Assembly: GCF_008329705.1 (NCBI RefSeq)
Contig: NZ_VTSX01000003.1
Span: 168,377-232,376, forward strand
Reading direction: 5' to 3'
Origin: Chryseobacterium sp. SN22
Lineage (GTDB): Bacteria > Bacteroidota > Bacteroidia > Flavobacteriales > Weeksellaceae
DNA length: 64,000 bases
The translations under genes and the position numbers were made by a program. Below, one piece after another: positions 53,498-61,966 of this stretch. The notes beneath the pieces were generated by a model. The model was given only the letters and a program-made list of their open reading frames with translations. It made no database searches and was not told the origin of the DNA. The first letter of the stretch is position 1. Each line of letters opens with the position of its first letter.

Positions 53498-53517
53498 ATA
53501 TTATGCATGCATAATAT
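53498..53517 (+). promoter_or_regulatory. Perfect 20-bp palindrome, candidate MarR operator 1
   Basis: ATATTATGCATGCATAATAT is a perfect inverted repeat upstream of the MarR-fad cluster. It also overlaps a 14-bp palindrome at 53509-53522. Confidence 0.65.
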
Positions 53518-53580
53518 TATGCGTATCATATAATTTAACGTTCTCATTTTCATTTTATTAACAAATTTTAACTCAAATAA

Positions 53581-53612
53581 ATACTATGCATGCATAATAT
53601 TTGCTAAATTTG
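53581..53612 (+). promoter_or_regulatory. Second near-palindrome plus -7 box, candidate MarR operator 2
   Basis: 53581-53600 reads ATACTATGCATGCATAATAT, differing from operator 1 in one base. It is followed at once by the -7 box TAAATTTG (53605-53612). A protein bound here would cover the promoter. Confidence 0.7.
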
Positions 53613-53633
53613 GGTAAAACCTTTTCAGTAAGA

Positions 53634-54086
53634 ATGATGGATAATAATAAGGAAAAAATAGAAAACGTAGATTTAATTTTAAAACAGACCTGGCTAGCTG
53701 TTTCCAAAATGTACACCGAATTGGCTCAGGAGCACGATTCTACGGCAGTTCAGGCCCTTACTCTTTTAAAAATAGATCCGAAAGAAGGAACAAGAAGTAC
53801 AAATCTCGGTCCGAAAATGGCGATCGAACCGACTTCCCTCACCAGAATTATCAAGCTTCTGGAAGACAATGGTTATATCTACAAAGAAAAGACCACTACC
53901 GATAAGCGTGAAGTCATCATTAAACTCACAGACAAAGGTTTGAATTCCAGAAACATGTCCAAAGAAGTGGTGGTAAACTTCAATAAGAAGGTCATGGAGA
54001 AAATCTCTCCCGACAAATTGGACACCTTTAAAGAAGTCATGAGTGAAATCATGAAAATCGCGTCTGATATTAATAACAGAAAATAA
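53634..54086 (+). CDS. MarR-family transcriptional regulator, probable repressor of the fad genes
   Basis: About 150 residues from the ATG at 53634 (53637 also possible); an upstream TTG at 53601 lies in the promoter. It has the MarR helix layout with the recognition region RSTNLGPKMAIEPTSLTRIIKLLEDNGYI and the wing KTTTDKREVIIKLTDKG, flanked by dimerisation helices. It is followed by beta-oxidation genes, so acyl-CoA or a fatty acid is the likely ligand. Twin palindromes in its own promoter suggest autoregulation together with the fad genes. Confidence 0.88.
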   Translation: MMDNNKEKIENVDLILKQTWLAVSKMYTELAQEHDSTAVQALTLLKIDPKEGTRSTNLGPKMAIEPTSLTRIIKLLEDNGYIYKEKTTTDKREVIIKLTDKGLNSRNMSKEVVVNFNKKVMEKISPDKLDTFKEVMSEIMKIASDINNRK

Positions 54087-54167
54087 GCTTGTGATTCCGC
54101 AGCAGATCATATACGGAATTGAACACGCACACTATATTTTACAGATAATAACTAAAAATAAATATTA

Positions 54168-56561
54168 ATGAAAAGAAGAATCAAACACGTAACCGTTCTT
54201 GGTTCGGGGATTATGGGCAGCGGTATTGCAGCGCACTTTGCCAATATCGGCGTTCAGGTTTCGTTGCTGGACATCGTTCCTTTTGAACTGACTGAAGCAG
54301 AACAGAAGAAAGGTCTGACCAAAGATAATAAAGCGGTAAGAAACAGAATTGCTTCCGAAAACTTTGAGAAACTTAAGAAAGCAAGTCCGGCCCTGCTCTA
54401 TTCACCGAAATTCGCAGAAAGGATCACCGTCGGAAACTTTGACGATGACCTGCCTAAAATAAAAAATACGGATTGGATCATTGAGGTGGTCGTTGAAAAA
54501 CTGGACATCAAGAAATCCGTTTACGAAAAAATAGAACAGTTCAGAAAACCGGGAACATTAATTTCTTCCAATACCTCCGGAATTCCTATTCACTTTTTAA
54601 CGGAAGAAAGAAGCGAAGATTTTAAACAGTATTTTGCAGGAACGCATTTCTTTAATCCAGTGCGTTACCTTCCATTACTTGAGGTGATCCCAACCAACGA
54701 TACCTTACCGGAAGTCATCGAATTCTATATGAATTACGGGGCAAAGTTCCTTGGAAAAACAACCGTTCTGGCTAAAGATACCCCAGCATTTATTGCCAAC
54801 CGAATCGGAGTATTTTCGATGATGGATCTGCTTCATAACGTACAGAAATTAGGTTTAACTGTTTCAGAAGTTGATAAACTGACAGGTCCTGTGATCGGCC
54901 GCCCGAAGTCAGCGACCTTCAGAACAGCGGATGTCGTTGGTCTGGATACTTTGGTGATGGTGGCCAACGGCGTCCGTCAGAGCGGTGTGGAAGCTAATAA
55001 CTTCAACGATGTATTTGCCCTTCCGGGTTACATCCAGAAAATGGCAGACAACAAATGGCTGGGTTCCAAAACACAGCAGGGCTTTTATAAGAAGGTAAAA
55101 AATGCAGATGGCAAATCCGAAATCCACGGGTTGAACCTTGATACCATGGAATATGAGCTGCAGGGCAAATCTTCCTTCCCGACCCTGGAACTCACTAAAA
55201 ATATAGATAAGCCGATCGACCGTTTCAAAGTGTTAATCGGTGGAAAAGATAAAGCGGGAGAACTTTACAGAAAATCATTTGGTGCATTATTCGCTTACGT
55301 TTCGCATAAAGTTCCGGAAATTTCCGATGAGGTTTACAAGATCGATGATGCCATGAAGGCCGGGTTCGGCTGGGAAAACGGTCCGTTTGAAATCTGGGAT
55401 GCCGTCGGCGTTCAGAAAGGCATCGAGCTGGCTCAGGATGCCGGCTACGAAGTGTCCGACTGGGTGAAGAATGTGGAAACTTTCTATAAAGTAAATGAAG
55501 ACGGACAAAGCATTTATGTTGATAAAAACTCCGGCGAATACAGCAAGATTCCGGGACAGGATTCAATTATCATTTTAGATAACATCCGGAAAAACAAAAC
55601 CCTTTGGAGCAACTCCGGAGCGGCAATTGAAGATCTGGGCGACGGAATCATCAACTTTGAAATCCGGTCCAAAATGAATTCTTTAGGCGGCGAGGTACTG
55701 GACGGATTAAACCGTGCCATCGACCTGGCTGAAAAAGAATACGATGGTCTTGTCATCGGTAACCAGGGAACCAACTTCTCGGTGGGTGCCAACTTGGCGA
55801 TGATTTTAATGATGGCCATCGAACAGGATTGGGATGATCTGAATATGGCGATCGCTTATTTCCAGAAGTCAATGATGCGGGTTCGTTACTCCTCTATTCC
55901 GGTTGTGGTTGCTCCTCACGGAATGACTTTAGGCGGTGGATGTGAGATGACGATGCATGCCGACCGCGTGGTTGCTGCAGCAGAAACCTATATCGGACTG
56001 GTTGAAACCGGTGTCGGAGTAATTCCCGGCGGTGGCGGTACGAAAGAGCTTACCCTGAGAACATCGAGGGAATTCCATAAAGATGACGTTAAAAACAACC
56101 GTCTTCGTGAAGCTTTCATGAATATTGCCATGGGTAAAGTGGCCACTTCTGCCTACGAAGCTTATGATATGGGAATTCTTGAGCATGGAAAAGACATCGT
56201 TTCCGTAGATAAGAGAAACCAGGTGATGACGGCGAAAATGCTGGCAAAAAGCCTTGCCGAACATGGCTACACCCAGCCTATCGAGCAGAAAGTAAAAGTT
56301 TTGGGTAAAGATGCACTCGGGATGTTCTATGTAGGAACCGACCAGATGCTTACCGGAAATTATATTTCTGAACATGATAAGAAGATTGCCGATAAACTGG
56401 CTAATGTAATGGTCGGAGGAAATCTTTCCGAAGAAACGGTGGTTACCGAGCAGTATTTGCTGAATCTCGAAAGGGAAACCTTCCTGCAGCTTTGCGGTGA
56501 AAGAAAGACATTGGAAAGAATCCAGTACATGTTACAGAATGGAAAACCGTTGAGAAACTAA
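54168..56561 (+). CDS. fadN: 3-hydroxyacyl-CoA dehydrogenase / enoyl-CoA hydratase
   Basis: This 797-residue bifunctional protein carries out hydration and the second oxidation of beta-oxidation. The N-terminal NAD domain begins VLGSGIMGSGIAAHFANIGV. The dehydrogenase part has FAGTHFFNPVRYLPLLEV and NRIGVFSMMDLL. The enoyl-CoA hydratase domain lies at about 490-700 (NQGTNFSVGANLAMILM, GMTLGGGCEMTMHADR, VETGVGVIPGGGGTKEL). This dehydrogenase-first order is that of FadN in Bacillus, reversed from E. coli FadB. The gene set fadN-fadA-fadE likewise matches the Bacillus fadNAE order. Confidence 0.9.
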   Translation: MKRRIKHVTVLGSGIMGSGIAAHFANIGVQVSLLDIVPFELTEAEQKKGLTKDNKAVRNRIASENFEKLKKASPALLYSPKFAERITVGNFDDDLPKIKNTDWIIEVVVEKLDIKKSVYEKIEQFRKPGTLISSNTSGIPIHFLTEERSEDFKQYFAGTHFFNPVRYLPLLEVIPTNDTLPEVIEFYMNYGAKFLGKTTVLAKDTPAFIANRIGVFSMMDLLHNVQKLGLTVSEVDKLTGPVIGRPKSATFRTADVVGLDTLVMVANGVRQSGVEANNFNDVFALPGYIQKMADNKWLGSKTQQGFYKKVKNADGKSEIHGLNLDTMEYELQGKSSFPTLELTKNIDKPIDRFKVLIGGKDKAGELYRKSFGALFAYVSHKVPEISDEVYKIDDAMKAGFGWENGPFEIWDAVGVQKGIELAQDAGYEVSDWVKNVETFYKVNEDGQSIYVDKNSGEYSKIPGQDSIIILDNIRKNKTLWSNSGAAIEDLGDGIINFEIRSKMNSLGGEVLDGLNRAIDLAEKEYDGLVIGNQGTNFSVGANLAMILMMAIEQDWDDLNMAIAYFQKSMMRVRYSSIPVVVAPHGMTLGGGCEMTMHADRVVAAAETYIGLVETGVGVIPGGGGTKELTLRTSREFHKDDVKNNRLREAFMNIAMGKVATSAYEAYDMGILEHGKDIVSVDKRNQVMTAKMLAKSLAEHGYTQPIEQKVKVLGKDALGMFYVGTDQMLTGNYISEHDKKIADKLANVMVGGNLSEETVVTEQYLLNLERETFLQLCGERKTLERIQYMLQNGKPLRN

Positions 56562-56579
56562 AAGCTTCGAAGGAGCTAT

Positions 56580-56657
56580 CTGTTAATAGTTAAGATTTAG
56601 ATTAAATAAGCCCTATCTATGGAGCCAAGCAAACGACAAAAGAAAAACTATTAACAG
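56580..56657. repeat. Long inverted repeat in the fadN-fadA gap
   Basis: CTGTTAATAGTT (56580-56591) and AACTATTAACAG (56646-56657) are perfect 12-bp inverted repeats 54 bases apart, in the 149-base gap before fadA. Confidence 0.55.
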
Positions 56658-56710
56658 CTTGCCTTGCTGAGACAAATATTCTCAAAAACAATTTTTAATT
56701 AAACAAAAAT

Positions 56711-57889
56711 ATGAAAACAGCATATATAGTAAAAGGTTTCAGAACGGCCGTTGGAAAAGCGCCGAAAGGAAGTTTACGATTTACCCGTCCGGACGTGATG
56801 GCAGCTACGGTTATTGAAAAATTAATGGCTGAGCTTCCGCAGCTGGATAAGAACAGGATCGATGACCTGATCGTAGGAAATGCGATGCCGGAAGCCGAAC
56901 AGGGACTTAACGTGGCCCGTCTGATTTCCCTGATGGGTCTGAATACCGACAAAGTTCCGGGAGTAACGGTTAACCGGTACTGCGCATCCGGAAGCGAAGC
57001 GATCGCCATTGCTTCCGCAAAAATTCAGGCAGGAATGGCCGACTGCATTATCGCCGGCGGTACTGAATCCATGTCTTATATTCCTATGGGCGGCTACAAG
57101 CCGGTTCCGGAAACAGATATTGCGAAAACTAATCCTGATTATTATTGGGGTATGGGCTATACGGCGGAAGAAGTAGCCAAGCAATATAACATTAGCAGAG
57201 AAGAACAGGACGAGTTTGCTTTCGAATCACATCGAAAAGCTTTAAAAGCAAACCTGGAAGGCCGCTTTGCCAGCCAGATCGTTCCGATTCCGGTAGAATA
57301 TAATTTTTTGGATGAAAACCAGAAAATACAGACCAAGAAGTTTGACTTTGCTGTAGATGAAGGCCCAAGGGCTGATACTTCCCTGGAAGGCCTTGCGAAG
57401 CTGAAGCCTGTGTTTGCCAATGGCGGAAGCGTAACCGCCGGAAACTCCTCGCAAATGAGTGACGGAGCAGCTTTTGTCGTGGTGATGAGCGAAGAAATGG
57501 TAAAAGAATTAGGACTGCAGCCGGAAGCCAGGTTGGTTTCTTACGCTGCTGCCGGTCTTGAGCCGAGAATTATGGGAATGGGTCCGCTTTACGCAATTCC
57601 AAAAGCTTTGAAACAGGCCGGACTGGAACTCAAGGACATTGAGCTGATCGAGATGAATGAAGCTTTTGCCTCCCAATCCGTAGCCATTAAGAAAGAACTG
57701 GATCTAAATCCTGATATTTTAAACGTTAATGGAGGCGCCATAGCCTTAGGCCACCCGCTTGGATGTACCGGAACCAAACTGACGGTTCAGCTGCTGGATG
57801 AAATGAGAAAGCGCGGAAACAAATACGGCTTGGTAACTATGTGTGTGGGAACCGGCCAGGGAGCTGCCAGTGTTTTTGAATTGCTTTAA
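56711..57889 (+). CDS. fadA: Acetyl-CoA acyltransferase (thiolase)
   Basis: This 392-residue thiolase has the nucleophile Cys91 in VNRYCASGSEA, His near residue 348 in NGGAIALGHPLG, and Cys378 in TMCVGTGQGAASVFEL. It cleaves 3-ketoacyl-CoA to acetyl-CoA and a shortened acyl-CoA. Length and motifs are typical. The set with fadN upstream and an acyl-CoA dehydrogenase downstream completes the core of beta-oxidation. Confidence 0.95.
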   Translation: MKTAYIVKGFRTAVGKAPKGSLRFTRPDVMAATVIEKLMAELPQLDKNRIDDLIVGNAMPEAEQGLNVARLISLMGLNTDKVPGVTVNRYCASGSEAIAIASAKIQAGMADCIIAGGTESMSYIPMGGYKPVPETDIAKTNPDYYWGMGYTAEEVAKQYNISREEQDEFAFESHRKALKANLEGRFASQIVPIPVEYNFLDENQKIQTKKFDFAVDEGPRADTSLEGLAKLKPVFANGGSVTAGNSSQMSDGAAFVVVMSEEMVKELGLQPEARLVSYAAAGLEPRIMGMGPLYAIPKALKQAGLELKDIELIEMNEAFASQSVAIKKELDLNPDILNVNGGAIALGHPLGCTGTKLTVQLLDEMRKRGNKYGLVTMCVGTGQGAASVFELL

Positions 57890-58000
57890 TAAGAAAAAAG
57901 AAACAGATCAGGCAGAGCCAAATCATGCAGCTTTTATAGTGGATTAAAAAGTCGATTGATTCTGCATTTACAATTTAAAATTAAATAACAACAGTATTAA

Positions 58001-59779
58001 ATGGGAAATATAGTAAAAGGTGGTGAATTCCTGATCAGGGAAATTCCTGCAAATGAAATCTTCAGTCTTGAAGAACTGAATGAAGAACAGAAAATGCTTC
58101 GCGATTCGGCGAAAGAATTTATAGACCGTGAAGTCGTTCCGCAAAAAGAACGTTTTGAGAAAAAGGATTACGCACTTACAGAAGAAGTGATGCGTAAGCT
58201 CGGAGAAATGGGGATGCTGGGAATTGCTGTCCCTGAAGCTTACGGAGGTCTGGGCATGGGATTTGTAACGACGATGCTGGCCTGCGACTATCTTTCAGGA
58301 GCTACAGGATCTTTAGCAACCGCTTACGGCGCGCATACCGGAATCGGAACCCTCCCGATCGTGCTTTACGGAACGGAGGCACAAAAACAGAAATACCTTC
58401 CGGACCTGGCAGCCGGAACAAAATTCGGAGCGTATTGCTTAACGGAGCCGGATGCAGGTTCTGATGCCAATTCAGGGAAAACACGAGCAAAATTGTCTGA
58501 AGATGGAAAACACTACATCATCAACGGACAAAAAATGTGGATTTCCAATGCAGGATTTGCCGATACTTTTACTTTATTCGCTAAAGTTGATGATGATAAA
58601 AACATCACCGGTTTTGTGATCAACCGTTCCGAACTGGAAAATCCGGAAAGCCTGACGTTTGGTGAGGAAGAGCACAAACTGGGAATCCGGGCATCTTCTA
58701 CCCGGCAGGTTTTCTTCAACGACATGAAAGTTCCGGTGGAAAACCTTTTAGGCGAAAGAAACAACGGTTTCAAAATTGCGTTGAATGCATTGAATGTAGG
58801 CCGTATTAAGCTGGCGGCAGCGTGTCTGGATGCCCAGAGAAGGATTTTAAACCATTCCATTCAGTATTCAAACGAGAGAAAACAGTTCGGCGTTTCTATT
58901 TCCACTTTCGGAGCGATCAGAAAGAAAATTGCTGAAATGGCAACCGGCGTTTATGTGAGTGAAGCCGGTTCATACAGAGCCGCAAAAGATATCCAGGATA
59001 AAATTGATGAATTGGTAGCCGGCGGAATGGACCATCAGGCAGCAGAGCTGAAAGGCGTGGAAGAATTTGCCGTGGAATGTTCTATTCTGAAAGTTTTTGT
59101 TTCAGATTTAGCTCAGCACACGGCGGATGAAGGAATCCAGGTATACGGTGGAATGGGATTCTCTGAAGATACCCCAATGGAAGCGGCGTGGAGAGATTCA
59201 AGGATTTCAAGGATTTACGAAGGAACAAACGAAATCAACAGGCTGCTTGCTGTAGGAATGCTGATTAAAAGAGCCATGAAAGGAGAACTGGACCTGTTAT
59301 CTCCGGCAATGGCTATCGGTAAAGAACTGATGGGAATTCCTTCATTCGACGTTCCGGATTATTCGGCTTTTATGAGTGAGGAAAAGGCCATTATCGCTAA
59401 CCTGAAAAAGGTATTCCTGATGGTTTCCGGAGCAGCACTTCAGAAATACATGATGGATATTGAAAAACAGCAGCACCTCCTGCTGAATGCTTCTGAAATC
59501 CTGAACCAGATCTATATGGCTGAATCTACAATATTAAGGGCCGAAAAACATTCCGCTCCCGAATCTATAGAAGCGGCAATGGCCCAGCTGAATCTCTACA
59601 AAGCCGTTGAAAAAATTATCGTTGCCGCTAAAGAAGGAATTGTTTCTTTTGCGGAAGGCGATGAACAGCGAATGATGCTTTCCGGACTGAGAAGGTTTAC
59701 CAAATACACCAACCATCCGAATGTAGTGGCATTAACAGAGAAAATTGCTGCCCACTACATCAATAAAGGAACTTATTAG
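58001..59779 (+). CDS. fadE: Acyl-CoA dehydrogenase
   Basis: This 592-residue FAD enzyme catalyses the first step of beta-oxidation. FAD- and substrate-binding segments GAYCLTEPDAGSDANSGKTRA, INGQKMWISNAGFAD, SIQYSNERKQFGVSI and ADEGIQVYGGMGFSED are present, as is the usual catalytic Glu region RISRIYEGTNEINRLL. The extra ~190-residue C-terminal domain makes it the long form seen in Bacillus FadE, rather than the 380-residue short-chain form. It ends the fad unit with a strong terminator 27 bases after the stop. Confidence 0.94.
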   Translation: MGNIVKGGEFLIREIPANEIFSLEELNEEQKMLRDSAKEFIDREVVPQKERFEKKDYALTEEVMRKLGEMGMLGIAVPEAYGGLGMGFVTTMLACDYLSGATGSLATAYGAHTGIGTLPIVLYGTEAQKQKYLPDLAAGTKFGAYCLTEPDAGSDANSGKTRAKLSEDGKHYIINGQKMWISNAGFADTFTLFAKVDDDKNITGFVINRSELENPESLTFGEEEHKLGIRASSTRQVFFNDMKVPVENLLGERNNGFKIALNALNVGRIKLAAACLDAQRRILNHSIQYSNERKQFGVSISTFGAIRKKIAEMATGVYVSEAGSYRAAKDIQDKIDELVAGGMDHQAAELKGVEEFAVECSILKVFVSDLAQHTADEGIQVYGGMGFSEDTPMEAAWRDSRISRIYEGTNEINRLLAVGMLIKRAMKGELDLLSPAMAIGKELMGIPSFDVPDYSAFMSEEKAIIANLKKVFLMVSGAALQKYMMDIEKQQHLLLNASEILNQIYMAESTILRAEKHSAPESIEAAMAQLNLYKAVEKIIVAAKEGIVSFAEGDEQRMMLSGLRRFTKYTNHPNVVALTEKIAAHYINKGTY

Positions 59780-59805
59780 TCTTTTATATATAAATTTGAT
59801 TTCAA

Positions 59806-59833
59806 AGCGTCTCAATCATTTGAGGCGTTTTTT
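59806..59833 (+). terminator. Terminator of the fad unit
   Basis: Stem CGTCTCAA (59808-59815) with TTGAGGCG (59820-59827, one G-U), extended by outer pairs, then a run of T. Confidence 0.85.
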
Positions 59834-59874
59834 TATTTGTATGTAAAACTTAAAGTAGAATTCAGACTAATTGG

Positions 59875-60005
59875 CTGAAAGATGATAATAGAAGCCGGAA
59901 GGCTTTCCAACGAATCTTACAGCGAAGACTGAAGATTAAATGGTATTGTTTAATAAATCATCAGATCTCCTAAGATATTTAGAAAAACTAAGCTGAGCTC
60001 GCAGG
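59875..60005 (+). repeat. Dispersed intergenic repeat, partial copy F
   Basis: Contains the GAAGCCGGAAGG head-like segment and CTCCTAAGATATTTAGAAAAACTAAGCTGAGCTCG, close to the left half of copies A and B. The right half is absent. From 60006 to 60230 I see no feature apart from a weak hairpin (AACCCG/CGGGTT) near 60213-60236. Confidence 0.45.
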
Positions 60006-60240
60006 CAAAGAAGGCGTTAAAACCGTTTACCGCACAGATTGATAGAATTTGTATAAGATGCCTACCGCAAAACCTGCAGGTGCCCGTAAATATTCCGGCC
60101 TGAAAGACAGCAGAACCGATCAAACGGATTAGAGAATGCTGAATCCCATGAAATCCAAAGAATCCCAAAGAAAAAAATATGACATTCTGCCTAAGTTTAA
60201 AAATAAATAACATGAACCCGAAGTGAAAACCGGGTTAACC

Positions 60241-60472
60241 TGTTGGAAAGGGAATGCTGGAAGCTGGAACTTTTTAATGAATATCATAGCGAAAGGTTTC
60301 AGGATAAAATGATGTTATTCCATACACCATTAAGATCTAAAATACTGAAAAATTGAACTGGGTCCTGCTGTAAGCAGACCGCTGAATAAAATCTTTGATT
60401 TTATTTCCATTAAACCTTAAGCTCTTCCTACTTCTTAATGGTTCAAACTGTATTCCGGCCGGCTTTTTTAAC
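60241..60472 (+). repeat. Dispersed intergenic repeat, copy E
   Basis: Head GGAATGCTGGAAGCTGGAACTTTTT; core CACCATTAAGATC (60325) with GCAGACCGCTGAATAAAATCTTTGATTTTATTTCC and closing CTTCTTAATGGTTCAAACTG; the tail is shortened. Confidence 0.75.
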
Positions 60473-60641
60473 TGACTGTGAATAAATATTATTAAACTTA
60501 AATTAAATAAACTGGTTTTTTTAGTTTAAAAGGGAATCTATTTCAAAAAATTGAATTCAGTCGGTTAATAGAAAGATGTAGCAAATTAAAATTCAATTAA
60601 AATAATAGATAAAAAATAACCTGAAATTTTGAAGCATTTTT

Positions 60642-60649
60642 TATTTTTG
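60642..60649 (+). promoter_or_regulatory. -7 box of the HD hydrolase gene
   Basis: TATTTTTG matches TAnnTTTG, 18 bases before the start codon at 60668. Confidence 0.5.
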
Positions 60650-60667
60650 CAGTCTACTGTAAAGATA

Positions 60668-61114
60668 ATGACAAAAGAAGAACTGCTCAACAGAGCCATA
60701 AAAATAGCCGACAAAGCACATAAAGGACAGACCGATAAATACCATGCTCCATACATTGCTCACGTCATGCGCGTTATGGAATACGGAAAGACGCTGGATG
60801 AAAAAATTGTAGGCGTACTGCACGATGTGGTGGAAGACCATCCTCAGGAATTTAGCCTGGACTACCTGCGTGACGAAGGCTTCCCCGAATATATCATTTT
60901 TGCCATCAGCTGCCTGACCAAATTCGACCCTGATGAAGAATATGACGATTTTGTGAAAAGGACAGAAAGATCACCGCTTGCCGTTGCCGTAAAGCTTAAT
61001 GACCTCCGTGATAATATGGACCTGAGAAGGGTAAACCGGGAGCTGACGCCGAAAGACATCAAAAGGTTCAACAAATATCTGAAAGCCTATCATTACCTTA
61101 CTGAAAAATATTAA
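60668..61114 (+). CDS. HD-domain phosphohydrolase (MESH1/RelA-hydrolase-like)
   Basis: The ATG at 60668 gives 148 residues; a longer start at 60629 lies upstream of the -7 box. The HD pattern of (p)ppGpp hydrolases is visible: KAHKGQTDKYHAPYIAHVMRVM, VGVLHDVVEDHP (metal-binding His-Asp) and VKLNDLRDNMDL (late Asp/Asn). A stand-alone hydrolase domain without a synthetase suggests a MESH1-like role on (p)ppGpp or a related nucleotide; substrate unproven. Monocistronic. Confidence 0.85.
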   Translation: MTKEELLNRAIKIADKAHKGQTDKYHAPYIAHVMRVMEYGKTLDEKIVGVLHDVVEDHPQEFSLDYLRDEGFPEYIIFAISCLTKFDPDEEYDDFVKRTERSPLAVAVKLNDLRDNMDLRRVNRELTPKDIKRFNKYLKAYHYLTEKY

Positions 61115-61118
61115 AAAT

Positions 61119-61150
61119 AAATCCTCCACAGCGGTAACTGTGGAGGATTT
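61119..61150. terminator. Bidirectional terminator between the HD and DUF2490 genes
   Basis: Perfect 13-bp stem AAATCCTCCACAG/CTGTGGAGGATTT with a six-base loop, in a convergent gene pair. Confidence 0.88.
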
Positions 61151-61176
61151 GTATTTTATTAAAACCGATGACGTTA

Positions 61177-61893
61177 TTAATCGGCACCCGGGAAATGGTA
61201 TGTTCTGGCCGGCGGGTCGGTATCGTCGATGTTGATGTTTAAAGCCAGGTAAATAAAATGGAAATTCTTATTTCCTTTCGCTTCAAATTCCCTCTGCATC
61301 AGATAACCGCCCAATACCCCGAAATGCTCGTCGATCTGGTACCCAAGGCCTCCATAAATCCTGTTTCTTGCGAATGACGGTTTGTTGGGAGAAACTATAA
61401 AGATTTCGTCATACACATTGGCAAAAAGGGTTTTCGGACCGATCTTTTTCGCATTCAGCGGAACAGAAATGTTCAGACGGTACCGGTAACGCATTCTCTC
61501 TGAGCTTTTATCCGTCTGCGGTTCATAAAACCATGATTTCTCAGCTCGTAACCGGTTCTCAAATTTAACAATCCCTTTTTTAAAATCAATTACGTCCTGC
61601 AACCAGACCCTGAATTCTTCCCTGTTGATGACATGCTCTTTATACGTTGCGTACCTTCCCAATCCGATAAAGGGTTTATGATTTTTCGTCAGGTTGTAGC
61701 CCAATCCTCCTTTTATTTCATAATAGTCGGGATAGGTATATTCTTCAATCCCTCTCGACTGTCCTTCCAGATAAAGGAAAAATTTCGGATGAAATTTATA
61801 AGTTACTGTAAGTGCATTGAAGCTGGAAATATGTTCCTGTGCTTTAAAAAATGTCATGCTCAATAATAAGCCCAAACTTATAAACAGTCTCAT
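61177..61893 (-). CDS. DUF2490 family outer membrane protein
   Basis: This 238-residue protein has a signal peptide (MRLFISLGLLLSMTFFKAQ) and a run of amphipathic beta strands (FHPKFFLYLEGQSRGIEEYTYPDYYEIKGGLGYNL, FENRLRAEKSWFYEP, RYRYRLNISVPLN) typical of DUF2490, a presumed beta-barrel of unknown function. It has its own -7 box (TACATTTG, minus strand 61908-61915), so it need not be co-expressed with the TonB receptor 73 bases upstream. Confidence 0.85.
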   Translation of the reverse strand: MRLFISLGLLLSMTFFKAQEHISSFNALTVTYKFHPKFFLYLEGQSRGIEEYTYPDYYEIKGGLGYNLTKNHKPFIGLGRYATYKEHVINREEFRVWLQDVIDFKKGIVKFENRLRAEKSWFYEPQTDKSSERMRYRYRLNISVPLNAKKIGPKTLFANVYDEIFIVSPNKPSFARNRIYGGLGYQIDEHFGVLGGYLMQREFEAKGNKNFHFIYLALNINIDDTDPPARTYHFPGAD

Positions 61894-61907
61894 CTAAAAA
61901 ATTTTTG

Positions 61908-61915
61908 CAAATGTA
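61908..61915 (-). promoter_or_regulatory. -7 box of the DUF2490 gene
   Basis: On the minus strand TACATTTG matches TAnnTTTG, 14 bases before the start codon. No -33 TTTG. Confidence 0.45.
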
Positions 61916-61966
61916 GATGAATTAACAATTTCGTAATATTAACTTTAATTCATTATTCATTAACAT

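Noticed and set aside
59950..60213. An 87-residue minus-strand ORF
   Set aside because: It crosses a partial repeat copy, has no promoter or ribosome binding site, and its composition looks like a translation of non-coding AT-rich DNA.
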